Notes: generated by a model from the letters alone, not told the origin. A DNA stretch of 64,000 nt from Thysanoteuthis rhombus (GCA_963457665.1 OY735209.1:62011975-62075974), one strand, 5' to 3'. Counted from the stretch's first letter, positions 45,606 through 56,752 are shown. Numbers and translations: made by a program.

Positions 45606-45981
45606 TCACCCACGTCTATCAGTCCTCTACAGTCCATGTTTGGTTTTCTGTGATTAGAAAATAATTCCTGTACGTAACATTTGTCAAGGGAGATAACTAT
45701 CGAATGCTAATTAAAGAGTAATCTGATTTATTTGTCTTTTGGAACATTTGAAGAAGAAATCCGGGTTTTATTCTGGTTGACCATAAACAAGAAAATTCAG
45801 TGTAGCCTACCATTTCTCGTGTTTTTTTAGTACTGTGCAATGGCAATTTTTTTAACTACCGCCGACACTTTTGGCACCATGAGTGAACCAATCGAGAAAT
45901 GAAATAAATCAACTAAATTCAATCGATAGCAGTTATAAAACATTGAGGTAAAACAGAGAAAGGTTGGAAAGTTGGAAAATA

Positions 45982-46320
45982 GGGTGATCCATAAATGTTA
46001 CTTCTCTCACCTTTCGTTGGGCAGTGATTACTGAAAAAAAAGTCTGAATTTTTTTTTAAAAAAACATACGTGAATTCTGCAGGACACAAACTGAGGGATC
46101 AGTTTAGGATAAATGCACATTGCAAATTGAGCTCCCAACTAAAAACCTAGGGGGTGTCTTTTTCTAGACATAATCAGGCGTAAACGTTTCAATTTTCAGC
46201 CCCCTAGATCCATCGGTGAGGCCTGTACGTATGATACATACATAGCCGGCCAGACAAGCTTGAAAACTGAAGAGACCTATGTTGGCAGTGTTGGTGACAG
46301 TCTTAGTTGACAGTTTCTAA
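45982..46320 (+). repeat. family B repeat, copy 4
   Basis: Starts inside the family at GGGTGATCCATAAATGTTAC, then CGTTGGGCAGTGATTACTG, TTTCAATTTTCAGCCCCCTA and GTTGGTGACAGTC, ending TTGACAGTTTCTAA. It lacks the first 40 bases but keeps the right-hand half shared with copy 2. Confidence 0.75.
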
Positions 46321-46604
46321 AAAAGAGAGTGAGAAGAGAGAGAAAGAAGAAAATAGAGATAGAAAGTAGACACTATTTTCCGGAAACCTCGTTCTTACGT
46401 GATACTCACGATGACACGACGGCAATCAGTATGCTCGGCATGACAACTTGTACTTCCTTTAATTTTATTCTTACTGTGTCTCATCACGCATTGCTATGAA
46501 TAACTGAACGTAGAACATGTCAATATGCGTTAACGGCACGTTTGATTTTATATTCTCTCAAGACTATTTTCAGGGATTGATTAGAGCAACATCGTATGCA
46601 TTTT

Positions 46605-47155
46605 ACCAACTATAGAAAAACAGGCTGTTCATAACGACGCCGGGTATAGAAGCAACAAAGGGAAGGAAATAAACGCAACAGAAAAATAATCTTCAGTTCA
46701 AGTGCCGTTTTAATCACGAACGTGATGAACTCACCTTCAAAAGCAAAAAAAAAAAATCTCATTAGTCTAAAAAAATAAGAGTCTGCAACCAATACTTCCT
46801 TCCGATAGTCACCTATGGAGCTGAAACATAGATCTTAACAACATGCACAAGAGAGGCCCATCACATGGAGGGATCACAAGACAGCACAGTATTTGAGATT
46901 AAGAGATATCATAGAGTGCATTAAAAAGCTCAAATGGCAATGGGCTGGTCATGTTGCAAAGATTTCTGACAACGGCTGGATATCACGGCTCCCAACGTGT
47001 ATTCCCAGAGATCATATGAAACTGAGGCTGGCAAAAAAAAAAAAAAAAGAAAGTATTGGCTCTTCCACGCTAATGATAGAGAGGTCTGGCGAATATTGTG
47101 GAAGGTCTATGTCCTACGATGGACGCTAAAAGGGTGATGATGATAATGATAAAAC
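46605..47155 (+). mobile_element. RTE-type LINE, C-terminal half with ATG tail
   Basis: From GCCGGGTATAGAAGCAACAA at 46640, through ATAGTCACCTATGGAGCTGA, MRLRDIIECIKKLKWQWAGH, VAKISDNGWISRLPTCIPRD and NDREVWRILWKVYVLRWTLK to GGGTGATGATGATAATGAT. A deletion removes part of the ATRRAxERIML region, and an A15 run interrupts the RGR block. Same subfamily as 42.7 kb, opposite strand. Confidence 0.85.
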
Positions 47156-47413
47156 TTATAGGTTCATTTTTTTTCATCTACAGACATGTAACCGTTTATG
47201 GAGTAACGAATAGACCCTGAAAGGACTATTAAAAGTCATTTTTGTCTGTATATTTGGGTATTTATTTAATACACTTCGTATAAAATCCACCCGTTATAAC
47301 GACAAATTTCTTATAATAGCACGAAGGTGCTGTAATAGCAGGAGTCTATTCTATTGCACTTGGCGCGATGTCTTTTGTCAGCAGCTGTATTCTCATTACA
47401 ATCTATCTGTAAT

Positions 47414-47531
47414 GTTACAGCCAAATCGTGTTTGATACACCAGTTCTCGTAGATCACTGAAGTTAAGCTATGTCGAGCCTGGTAAGAGCATAGATCAGTG
47501 ACCGTCTGAAGATACAAGGTTCCGTAGGCTG
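47414..47531 (+). repeat. full-length but diverged 5S rRNA-like copy
   Basis: From GTTACAGCC through CAGTTCTCGTAGATCACTGA, AGTTAAGCTATGTCGAGCCT, GATCAGTGACCGTCTG to TCCGTAGGCTG, about 118 bases align end to end with metazoan 5S rRNA (GGTTCTCGTC-CGATCACCGA, AGTTAAGCAACGTCGGGCC, GATGGGTGACCGCCTGG, CTGTAGGC). The internal promoter boxes A and C each carry several changes, and no T-run terminator follows directly. Best seen as a pseudogene or 5S-derived SINE head rather than a working gene. Confidence 0.7.
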
Positions 47532-47534
47532 TTT

Positions 47535-48060
47535 GGGATCATTTAGAGACACCCCCATTAATCCGTACAACGATCTCTACACTACGCTCCATAGCACAAG
47601 CCAAATGTCCTCTCTCCCCTGCCTTCACTCTGACAGACTTGGTCGGGAGCGACAAGAACTGAAATGAAAATTTATCTATAATTATGATCTTTAATGTTGC
47701 AACAGAAGATGGCGTATGAATATCGATGAATTTGGCTTTGTAAACGAAGAGCAATAACAAAGATTGTTTGATAAGGAAAAGTAAAGAATATAAAAGGTTG
47801 TTTCTTTCGTTGGATTGTCAGAACTAATCTGGTGGAAGTAATTTGATACAAGTTCAGTGAAATGCATCAAGCCTATCTTTATGACAATAAAATCATTTGA
47901 GATGTAACACACTTGTTCTCAAATCTTTCACTTTCACATTGCCAAATTACTACCAGCATTTTGTCGGATTACCTTACATCCACACAAAAAAAAACCAAAC
48001 AGAACTTATCAATGGTATTATTCTGTTTGTTCCAACCTTCCTGCCTACGTTCCAAAGTTG
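47535..48060. other. no gene seen
   Basis: May include the body of a 5S-derived SINE after 47531. Overlapping minus-strand frames without motif. Confidence 0.45.
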
Positions 48061-48064
48061 AGCT

Positions 48065-48345
48065 TTGATTTCTATAAGAGGGTAGGAAGAGAAGAGAGAG
48101 ATATATTTCCTGGGGGCCTTGGAAGAAAGGGAGGTTAGAAAGGAGAGTTAGGTAGTTCAAAAAGAGAGTAGAAAAATATAGCTTAATAGGAGGGTAGGAA
48201 GGAAGAGGAGAGAAAAGAAAGGTAGTTTACTGAGCAGGTAAGAAGGGAGAGATGGGGGAAAACGAAAGTTAGGTAGTTTAATAAAGGGATAGGGAATGAG
48301 AGGGGAGAAAAGAAAATAATGAGAGGGTTGGAAAGGAGATGGCTA
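48065..48345. repeat. purine-rich tract with a repeated GTTAGGTAGTTTAAT motif
   Basis: About 280 bases dominated by A and G on the plus strand. GTTAGGTAGTTCAA, GGTAGTTTACTG and GTTAGGTAGTTTAAT recur roughly every 50-75 bases with GGGTAGGAAGG blocks between. Confidence 0.7.
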
Positions 48346-48349
48346 CTAC

Positions 48350-49785
48350 TGATACTATTTGTAACATACACGACATTTATTATGAATATATGATTTAGGG
48401 GTACAGCCTGCGAACATAATCTTGCGTTTGTACTTTTATTATACTTTCAACTAGTCAACATGAATCAAACAGTTGAGTCAGGACTGATTTCAAAAGTCTC
48501 TGTTCATAAAAGACATTACTAGTATTTCTAAAATCCATCATAGTTGTATGAGGTCTTCGCTTATGTGACTGTGAATTTGCTGAATTTCTAAGTAAACACA
48601 CGACTCCATGAAGTATTTTCACAAGGCTTATATAACGAGTAAGCGTCTCATACTTGCAGGTTTAACCCAATGGGCAAACTAGGTAGCCGTTGATTTGTAA
48701 CTGATCTCAATCGAGGCATTCTTAAGACTAAAAAGCATTTGCTTGTTTTTTTACTTTTTGCGAAACAACCAAAAGTTGATCCAAATTCACCAACAATCGG
48801 GCCAATCAGAACTTGGCGATGTAAAAAAAAACAATTATTTTCCAACCAGTTTTGGCTGGCCTTTGGATCCTATCAACAAATATGAAATAGAATCCCAATT
48901 GAACCAGAACGGAGCACAGTTGGGTTTTTTTTCATTACTGAGCAGTAATATCCCGGGTTCTTTAACTTGATGTATCCTGACAAACATTTAAACCATTCCA
49001 CAAACGATAACAACATACAAAATTGCACACGTCATCACGCTTTCAGCAACAGGTTGTAACACCTATCACATAAAAAGTAACAATAAGCAAATTGTTGTTG
49101 ACAAGGATTATGTCTCCTCTATTTCTTTTCGACCAACAACAACCAACATCAACAAAGCAACAAGCTGAATGATCCGAGATTATACTCCGGTCTGTGTCCT
49201 TGAACGACTGATGAAATATCTCACCGATATTATGTCATACTTATGCTGCACTGAAAATATTGCAATTTCATTTTCCTGACTTGGTATTGAATTAAAGTTC
49301 TACATATTTTCACAAAGTAGAGACATTTTTGCCTACAACAGGAAAATGTGATATGGACAGTGCCAAATAAACAACATGCTGGCATTTGAAATTGGTGGCG
49401 CTAATAGAAAAACGTCTTGCATTTACTTCTGGGGAACTTCGCGATATTTCTGAAAGTTATGGGTCTTCTTAATCTGGCAGTAAATCGGATAATCATTCAA
49501 GATAATTTGTAGACGGTGATGAAGGCAGTCGAATCAATAATTGCCCTTAAGGGCCTGTCGAGATACTTCACCGAAATGATGCCAAACAAAAATATTTTGC
49601 TTCCAAGTAGTTGAAATGCAATAACTAGTGACACCTAATCGGAAACAATTTTCATAGTCTTCATTAATATTTATTGCAAGCACAGAATTGCAATTTAGTA
49701 TGAATATAAAAGGGCAAATATGTTTTTTTAGTGGATGCCTTGCCATGGAACAGAGGTCAACAAGCACGACTAGTAGACCATTACT
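48350..49785. other. no gene seen
   Basis: Unrecognised overlapping frames at 48648-48970 on both strands and 49534-49767 minus. Nothing to assign. Confidence 0.45.
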
Positions 49786-49789
49786 AATA

Positions 49790-49960
49790 TAGTGAATTCA
49801 ATCACTGCGTGGCCAATACTAAAGGCCTTGTGCCAGACTAAGCTAAATTAAGTTCAAATTCTGGTTGGTACTGTTTATGTTCACTTCGTACTAATGCCAT
49901 TGGGAAAGGCATGAATCTATCTCTTATCCCCTACCCCAGCTATACGTAAAATAAAGGGTA
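49790..49960 (+). repeat. GCCAGACTAAGC SINE, copy with 3' body
   Basis: GGCCTTGTGCCAGACTAAGC, then AAGTTCAAATTCTGG, GTTCACTTCGTACTAATGCC, ATTGGGAAAGGCATG and AATCTATCTC. This copy links the 'GCCAGACTAAGC' motif to the 'GTTCACTTCG' motif, showing they are two parts of one repeat. Confidence 0.7.
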
Positions 49961-50099
49961 GATTTGATTCTCGTTAACCTCGATACCAGCACCATGTAAA
50001 ACTGAATACATTGAAATGAGTTTTAAAAAATCGATCTTCTTCGCTAATTTCATGTGTAGAGTTTTTAATCTATAGAAATGCTGTTGACTCCTCGCCATT

Positions 50100-50215
50100 A
50101 GGTAATGTTGAGCAAGTAGTTCTCGTAGATCATTACTACAGAATAGTGGATTTAATCCCCTCCCAGTGCCACATATTTGTGAACTTTTGCCAGACTAGTC
50201 TAAACCAGTAGTTGG
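50100..50215 (+). repeat. GCCAGACTAAGC SINE, copy with tRNA-like head
   Basis: Head with GTGGATTTAATCCCCTCCCA in the B-box position, then GTGCCACATATTTGTGAAC and TTTTGCCAGACTAGTC. Cut before the GTTCACTTCG block. Confidence 0.65.
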
Positions 50216-50219
50216 TAAA

Positions 50220-50725
50220 AGTATTTCGAATGCTGATTTTCAAGGCAGACATCCCGACTTTGAATATTTGGGCAACACACTCTTCATACCCTCAATCACA
50301 CCAAACATTTCCCTTTCATTTTTTTTGGGGGGGGGTCTATCTTTTTAATTTTCAAAAGAAAAATCACTATCGTCAATCGATGAAATATACTTGGCTTTCA
50401 ATAGACTTACAAGTTTTTCGAAGATTCGATTTACGCCACTTAAATACTTTTACGAAAAAAGAACAAAAAGTGATAATAGCGTTTATTTTATGGTGTGCAG
50501 TTATACGGAAGGTGTTCATCGGAACGCTCTACTTTCCGATAACGGGTTAAACCTATACATAACTGTGACTGTTTGATCTCTGGTTCAAAGAAGTCAACCC
50601 GAATCTTCACAACAGCGGAAATGCGCCCGGTGCAATTAGCTGAATGTGACTCAAAGCGCCGCCGGTCTTAAACGTTCATGATGGGAAAAACTGAATAAAT
50701 CCTAACTAATTCCTAATTCATTCTT
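50220..50725. other. no gene seen
   Basis: A 112-codon plus-strand frame (50212-50550) shows no motif and overlaps another frame; taken as chance. Confidence 0.45.
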
Positions 50726-50729
50726 CTAG

Positions 50730-50924
50730 ATTGTCTGTGTATTATTCTTATTCATTATTCTGCATTAATTATGTCATTCGAACTCCAACACGAAAAAGTC
50801 ATTGAAGTGAAGGTAAAAGAGATTGAATCATTTACGCCTGGCATTGCTCATGAACTCAACAAACAGTACGATAGATTCAATCAAGAACCTTTAAGATACA
50901 TAAAGGTCTAATGAAGGTGAGTTT
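50730..50924 (+). other. possible exon with a 46-codon frame
   Basis: An ATG at 50771 opens a frame ending at TAA 50911: MSFELQHEKVIEVKVKEIES, then FTPGIAHELNKQYDRFNQEP, then LRYIKV. The product is charged and, unlike its AT-rich surroundings would predict, rich in E, K, Q and D. A pyrimidine-rich TTCATTCTTCTAG acceptor-like site lies at 50717-50729, and AAG|GTGAGT, a strong donor consensus, at 50922-50930, just after the stop. I do not recognise the protein. It may be a terminal coding exon, a processed-gene scrap or chance. Confidence 0.25.
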
Positions 50925-51525
50925 TGTTACAAATCAATTATGTGCGACGATTCAAGTTATCAGTGTGGCGCCCCCATACTTTTAGTAATGAATTTAATAC
51001 GAAACTATTCTTTTAGCTAGACATCTAAAACGTCACTTCCAACAACGACTCCCTAGAAAACCCCTGAACACACATGTTCAATTGCGTATTTGCTTTATTT
51101 TTTTCCTCTAAACTCACGGCCAGCGTACTTTCTATCCTTTTTATATTAGCTTTGTCACTGATCTTCCTCGATGTGAGAATTCGCAAGAACTTTATAGGTA
51201 CTAAATGCAAATACGGCAACCACTTTACTTGATATATATATTTTTGACGACCATGCAAACGCTGCACTTACTATATCGCCTCCTTAACTCCTTCTTGCAC
51301 CTAACCTAAACTAATCGCCTCTTTATAATCTAGCTTGGTCAACTATACCACTTCTTGTAACAGGCACTACTAATCAGGCTCCATTCCGTAGATAGTCCAA
51401 ACGACATTAGACCTGCTATGTCACGTGTCCCCTAAGTACTTATTCTTTCTTATATTTGATTTTTACGTATAGGAATAACCCTCTAAACTAAGTGGGCCTT
51501 TTCTCTTTTCTTCTTTTATTTTCAC
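50925..51525. other. no gene seen
   Basis: An 80-codon minus-strand frame (51025-51267) without a recognised motif. Confidence 0.45.
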
Positions 51526-51527
51526 AA

Positions 51528-51995
51528 GTATCATCATCATCAGTTTTTTAACGTCCGTCGTTGGACATAGACCTTCCCCAGGATTTGCCACAATTCTCTA
51601 TCATGGGCATCGCGGAGCCAGTATTTCCTGAATTTGTCTAGTTCATCTCTCCATCTTGTGTTCTGTCGGCCTCAGTTTCTCATGTGATCTCTGGGGATCC
51701 ATGCTGTGAGTTGTGATGTTCATCAGTTGTCTTTCATTCTTGCAACATGGCCTACCCATTGCCATTAAAGTTTTTTTAATAGTTTCTATGATGTCTCAGA
51801 CGCCCGTTTTCTTCCTGATATACTGTGCAGTCTTATGATCTCTCCATGTAAGGTTGTTCTCAACATGATTGTTGCACATAATTTTTGTTTTACTGAAGTT
51901 CATATGTAGGTCGACTTTTTTGCTTTCTTCGTTTAGTTCATCTACCATTAGTTGGATGTCGTGTAGGTTCTCTGCAAAAAGGACGATGTCGTCTG
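51528..51995 (-). mobile_element. RTE-type LINE with an internal deletion joining RT palm to C-terminus
   Basis: Minus strand: TDDIVLFAENLHDIQLMVDE, then LNEESKKVDLHMNFSKTKIM and CNNHVENN from the RT palm (the YADD box reads TDD), running directly in frame into LTWRDHKTAQYIRKKTGV of the thumb region, then the GHVARM region and the standard 3' end with ATCATCATCAG at 51531. The roughly 120 residues normally between these blocks are missing. Stops follow the junction. Confidence 0.8.
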
Positions 51996-52299
51996 TTGTT
52001 TATCTAAATACTTATACGTGCCTTTTTTACCCTGTTCGATTGTTGCATCCACAATCATACTTGGCGCCCATGTTCTCCATACATCTCCCTACCTTCTTTC
52101 CACATTTCAAGTGACGTTGCCGTATGGTAATAACGACCTAAGCACTTGGAGGCAAAATCCTTTGTTCACTACTACATCTTCTCGCCACATCTAACCAACA
52201 GCTATTACTACTCTCCTCCATACAATATCGGAACCATCTCATCCATAGAAAGTTAATTCCTAACTCTTGTAGAAGCAATAGAACCTACGTCAGCATTCA

Positions 52300-52830
52300 G
52301 AATAGCAGGAAAGAATGAAGTAGAATGTTGATAAATATCTGCTCTGATCTTGGCAAGAACTTTGTCAATAATTGACTCCAGGTAAGACACTCTTTTGTGC
52401 TAACGGCAAGAGGAATAATTGCCTGTACTTGCATGTTTCACTCCACAATACTTTTTTTGTTTTTGACCACGGTATTTCGAAAGGACTAAGCTGAGGTAAA
52501 TAACGGCCGAGCCGATGAACGATAAATCCAGGATATTGGATAGCACATTCAAGTAACTCACTGTGACAACGACCATTATTATACACAAAAGCAACTGATG
52601 CCGCGGTATCTCAAAGAAGACGAGATAACATTTCAAGTACCATTCTTTGATACCTTTGAACCTTTACTCCCAGGCATTGGCATCAACACTCGTTGGCCTT
52701 TCACGTAAGACATTCAGTTCTTCGACAAAGTAAGTTGTATTTTGTTTCGTCCATCCAAATTAAAAGCTTTCGTTGTTGAATGTATAGGGAGACGTGTCCC
52801 ACATAATGATGTTGCTATTATATAGCATTT
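52300..52830 (-). mobile_element. IS630-like (DDE_3) transposase relic
   Basis: Minus strand pieces in order: NLDGRNKIQ near 52740 (usual IDETNFNL, first catalytic Asp block), then after a gap MYNNGRCHSELLECAIQYPG (usual xDNAxxHS; the second Asp reads Asn), FIVHRLGRYLPQLSPFEIPW and SKTK (usual LxLGPYSPxLNPIExxWSxxK, holding the last acidic residue). This is the IS630/Tc1 superfamily domain found in many invertebrate transposons. Frameshifts separate the blocks. No terminal repeats were found. Confidence 0.72.
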
Positions 52831-52839
52831 CTAAAGACA

Positions 52840-53170
52840 CATTTTAACGTTTTGAATTCAAAGTTGAAAGTTCCAAGTTTTTGTGTCAACACATTCAGAA
52901 AAAAACCCATTCACACGTCACGTCGCCTAAATTGTTATTTAGAATATGGTGAATACCAATTTTTTTCATGGAATAACTTTTCCAATTTATCTTTTTTATA
53001 AAATTTTATTAAATACACTTTATCTCGCCGAATTCACATTGTGAAACACTGGTACGCCGAGTCACTGCTTACAATGAAATGTGTATTCTACCAAACTCTG
53101 AAGAAACATTTACTTCAGATTCAAACGTATTTCTCCGTTAGAATCAACACACAACTTATGTAAACATTTT
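52840..53170. other. no gene seen
   Basis: AT-rich non-coding DNA, perhaps the flank of the transposon relic. Confidence 0.45.
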
Positions 53171-53173
53171 TGA

Positions 53174-53242
53174 AGTCATAATTGAAAGTACCGGTGTCAA
53201 AGTTGAAAGTTCTGGAGGCAAAATTGAAAGTTCTGAAGGTAA
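53174..53242. repeat. 22-bp tandem repeat, three units
   Basis: CATAATTGAAAGTACCGG, CAAAGTTGAAAGTTCTGG and CAAAATTGAAAGTTCTGA recur every 22 bases. Confidence 0.85.
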
Positions 53243-53429
53243 ATCCAAAAAATTGAAAAACAATAATTTCATTTGAAGCAGGCTAAGCTAATAAATATTT
53301 TTCAGCGCATTGACTTTCGCTCATTTTTCTATATATCAAATATTTTTCAGATGAGAAATAACTGGAAAGATCAGGTATCTCAGAATGTTTATCAAAATGA
53401 GCAAATACGTAGAAAACTATCTTCACTGA

Positions 53430-53500
53430 AAAATGCTGACCCTCACTCGGCGCTGCACACTTGTGGCCTTGTGCCAGACTAAGCTAAGCTTAGGAAGTAA
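53430..53500 (+). repeat. GCCAGACTAAGC SINE fragment
   Basis: CTGCACACTTGTGGCCTTGT followed by GCCAGACTAAGCTAAGC, as at 49.8 kb. Cut on both sides. Confidence 0.6.
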
Positions 53501-53624
53501 CCTTTTCTCAGTAGATATTAGATGACAACACATCAGCCAATGATATCTTCTTAGCTAGGAATCATTTGAAGTCAATGTATTGGTTACGCCGAATCAGCGA
53601 AATCGCTGAATTGGCAAAGCTTCA

Positions 53625-53935
53625 ACTTTTTCATAATAAATGAATAAATACGTCTCTTTAATTCAATCAAACGTTTATTCAATCAAAACGTGGGTATAGA
53701 ATAACTATTTTTACAATTTAAATTTTATTTAATCAAAGTTAAATCAAACTTTTTTTTAACAAAATAAGTAAATAAGTAGCTTTATCTTATTTATACAAAA
53801 TGAATAAATGCGTTGGTTCAATTTGATCAGAAATTAATTAAATCAAAACAGGGATATAAAACAATAATTTTTACGACCAAAAGATTATTTAATCAAAGTG
53901 AAATGGAACTTTTTTTTCGGATAAGTAAATCTCAC
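53625..53935 (+). repeat. AT-rich tandem repeat, two units about 170 bases apart
   Basis: Units starting AATGAATAAATACGT and AATGAATAAATGCGT share AATCAAAAC-x-GGGATATA, AATAATTTTTAC, TTATTTAATCAAAGT and AACTTTTTTTT in order. Confidence 0.75.
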
Positions 53936-54244
53936 CCATCAGGCAATTTCTCCGACTCGGCATAACATGTGTAAATCTTTTACTGCTGAAACACGTTTGT
54001 TTGCTAGGGTACAATCATTTCGGCGAGGTCTACTTTCCTGGATGTTTTTATCCTTACTTCAACTATTCAAGTTCCAGCGTAGAGCAAACCTTGACACTCT
54101 AATCAAGCTAAAAAAAATGACCAATGAATAATGAAATTTGTCAGTCGCTCAGAATTCAAATCACAGAAAACGACCTCCCTCCAAAACACCCATCTAGCAT
54201 TCTAAAAGCTGCAATACCCACGTGGTATGATAATCCGGATTAGA

Positions 54245-54335
54245 ATGTAGTCATAAGTATAACACATTGGTTAAAGTATAGGATTAGAGAAAGAGAAGCC
54301 TCAAGTCCGATTCATGGTGTATCAATATAATTTAC
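54245..54335 (+). repeat. possible tRNA-like SINE head
   Basis: ACATTGGTTAAAGTATAGG (A-box-like) and CCTCAAGTCCGATTCATGG (B-box-like) at tRNA-like spacing. Degraded. Confidence 0.4.
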
Positions 54336-54339
54336 CTAA

Positions 54340-56055
54340 TAGTAAAAACTCTCAAATGTGTATAAGCAGTTAATCTAGTATCATATATTCTGGACTATAA
54401 GATGAATTGTTTACTAGGGTATTCTGAGGACTACTGCCCAATGCAACTCATCAAACCCCCATAACTGTCCATATTGAGTTGAAGTAGAATGCCCACTATC
54501 TATAATACCAACACATTGGACACAGTGTAATCTTAGCGTTGTTTTTTGTGGGGATTTTTTTAATTAAAAGTCCGTTTTATCTATCCATTATTTTTTTTTA
54601 ATAATTCTATTATGCGTCTTTGGGCATCTGCAACTGTACACAATATTTACACGTCAACTTCAAAACAAATACAAAATTCTTGAAAAGATATTCAAGTGTA
54701 CTTAAATACAAACAGTATCTATGATCTAACACAATTCTCAGACCAAACTCTCTTCAAAATCTCATCATACAGATTCCAAAAATCTCCTTGTAAGCTCATG
54801 CTCTATCCATAATTTCTAAACTCATCTAAATTATTTCTGAAACACTATACGCTATTTATATCAATAATTATAAAACCTGAGGTACCGACATGACATAAGT
54901 CAGGATGCCACGCAAACACGACCAGAGAATAGACTGGTAGAGACAATAAGAATGATGGTTCAAACAATGCTAGAGCTGTTCGGTCAAGTTAGCGTTCATC
55001 AAAGATTGGCTGCCGGCCAAACACCTGGTTTCTTTGGCGTAAGCTCGGGAAATTAATCTCGCAGCACATGAAATCTATCATAACCAGAGAACGAGGGGTG
55101 GATTCTCAGTTGATTGATTTATAGATATGGTTATCTGAAGCATTTATTTATCAAGGAAACAATGATAACGGCCAAACAGAAAGGCATAGTCGACTTTTTT
55201 TTCGAGGGAGATGAGGGGGCGACGGCTCTTCTTAATGTTCTTTACACAAATCGATGCTGAACTGCTCAAAGCAACAACATGACTAAGCAACTCAGTTTTC
55301 ATTTTGACGCCTATTTCTGCCAGCTGTTTTAGTCAATGTTTTTGGCAACCAATGCCACAAATGAACGAAGTTCTAAGTATGTTCATTGATGGCTGGCTCC
55401 TGTCAAGATTGAAAAGGGGCGTAACAGTTCTTTATCTCTTTTACAGCAACTACTACGAGGACAGGCAAGGTATGTATGAGAGAATGATCGTTCATTCACT
55501 TTTTTCTCTGTCAACCACAGTAGCATATCAGTAACAGAATATTTTTTGTAAAGATATCTGTTGATGAGACAGACACCATTAAGTAAAAAGGACACGACCA
55601 CTCAGGGCCGAAATTCGAAATTGGCTGATTCTATTTCCAGTGCCGATAACCGTTCATGCTAACTCGCACATCGAAAGTACGTTTTATTAAATGTTCTTAC
55701 ATTATATACAGGTGTTAATAATTGTGTTTCCCGACTGACCCACACAAGATACAAAAGGGGAAACAGGGAAATAAACTGACAATATTTCATTTCTTCGGGT
55801 TATGATCTTTCATGGTGCTCACTGTAGCGCGACGGTCATCAAACTCGTCTCACGGACTATTGTTGAGCTCATATTGAATGGCCTCTTTTCTGTCTCTACG
55901 GACAATGGAACGTCCCTTCCAGGGGCGCATGCCTGGGCAAGGCGTATGGAGATCCTAGGTGCCTTGTTGATGTAGTCCAGTGAGCATTTTGTCTTGCAGC
56001 AGCCGCGAGGACGTCACATTGCGTGACAAACCACCTTAACGGTTTTTGCCCAATC
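54340..56055. other. no gene seen
   Basis: A 76-codon plus frame at 55304-55534 is covered by an opposite frame and has no motif. No repeats recognised. Confidence 0.45.
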
Positions 56056-56059
56056 TGCC

Positions 56060-56150
56060 CCGTTATTTTAGAAAAAAGATGGATTCATGCCTTTCCCAGG
56101 GGCATTATTCCAGAGTTTGAAATTGGGTCGCTGATTCCATTGTCCTGGCC
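56060..56150 (-). repeat. 3' part of the GTTCACTTCG/GCCAGACTAAGC SINE
   Basis: Minus strand: AATAATGCCCCTGGGAAAGG, CATGAATCCATC. This matches ACTAATGCCATTGGGAAAGG, CATGAATCTATC at 49.9 kb. Confidence 0.6.
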
Positions 56151-56157
56151 TCACTTG

Positions 56158-56158
<1 letters not shown>

Positions 56159-56237
<79 letters not shown>
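56159..56237. repeat. (TA)n microsatellite
   Basis: About 39 uninterrupted TA units. Confidence 0.97.
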
Positions 56238-56238
<1 letters not shown>

Positions 56239-56569
56239 AATTTTCAACAATAATTATCCGAATAATAATCTTTACAAGTCTTATATCTTAACATAATTGC
56301 TGGAACTTTGCCATCAGCACTCGATATCATGACTTTTACCAAGCTTCGAACACTGGCACAAGCAGCTATCTTATCCACTACAGCAGGCACTTGATGCTTC
56401 GTTTCTCAAGTGGCTCAGGTATTTGCGTACTCCTCATCAAAGCCAATAGTCCATGTCCAACTTCAGGCTATTGCTAGGATTTTCGAAGTAAGGTAGGCAA
56501 GCAGACACAGAAACAACAAGTCATAGCCTGAAAATGTGAACTTCAGTTCGGGGTTTGTATCCTATCGAT

Positions 56570-56752
56570 TAAACCCTTAGCGAGAGTGAGGCGAAAGGGA
56601 GGAGTCGCCCCAAGCGTAGGTTTTTAGGGCACAAAATTTTCCTCAAGCCTATAATGTCTGTTACGTAGTAATCATACCCTGCCCTGGGATATCGTGGGCA
56701 CTGACTTTGCCGTCGGGTGCTGAGAACCCTTGCTACGCCACTGGTGTCGGAT
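56570..56752 (-). mobile_element. possible non-autonomous DNA transposon end
   Basis: Minus strand opens CCAGTGGCGTAGCAAGGG, a terminal motif I associate with small DNA transposons in many animals, and continues GC-rich to about 56580. A matching inverted end was not found (a similar CTTAGCGAGAGTG on the left is direct, not inverted). Confidence 0.35.

Noticed and set aside
47414-47531. Working 5S rRNA gene
   Set aside because: Both internal promoter boxes carry several changes and no T-run terminator follows directly.
56570-56752. A complete MITE with paired ends
   Set aside because: Only one credible terminal motif; the similar left sequence is in direct orientation.
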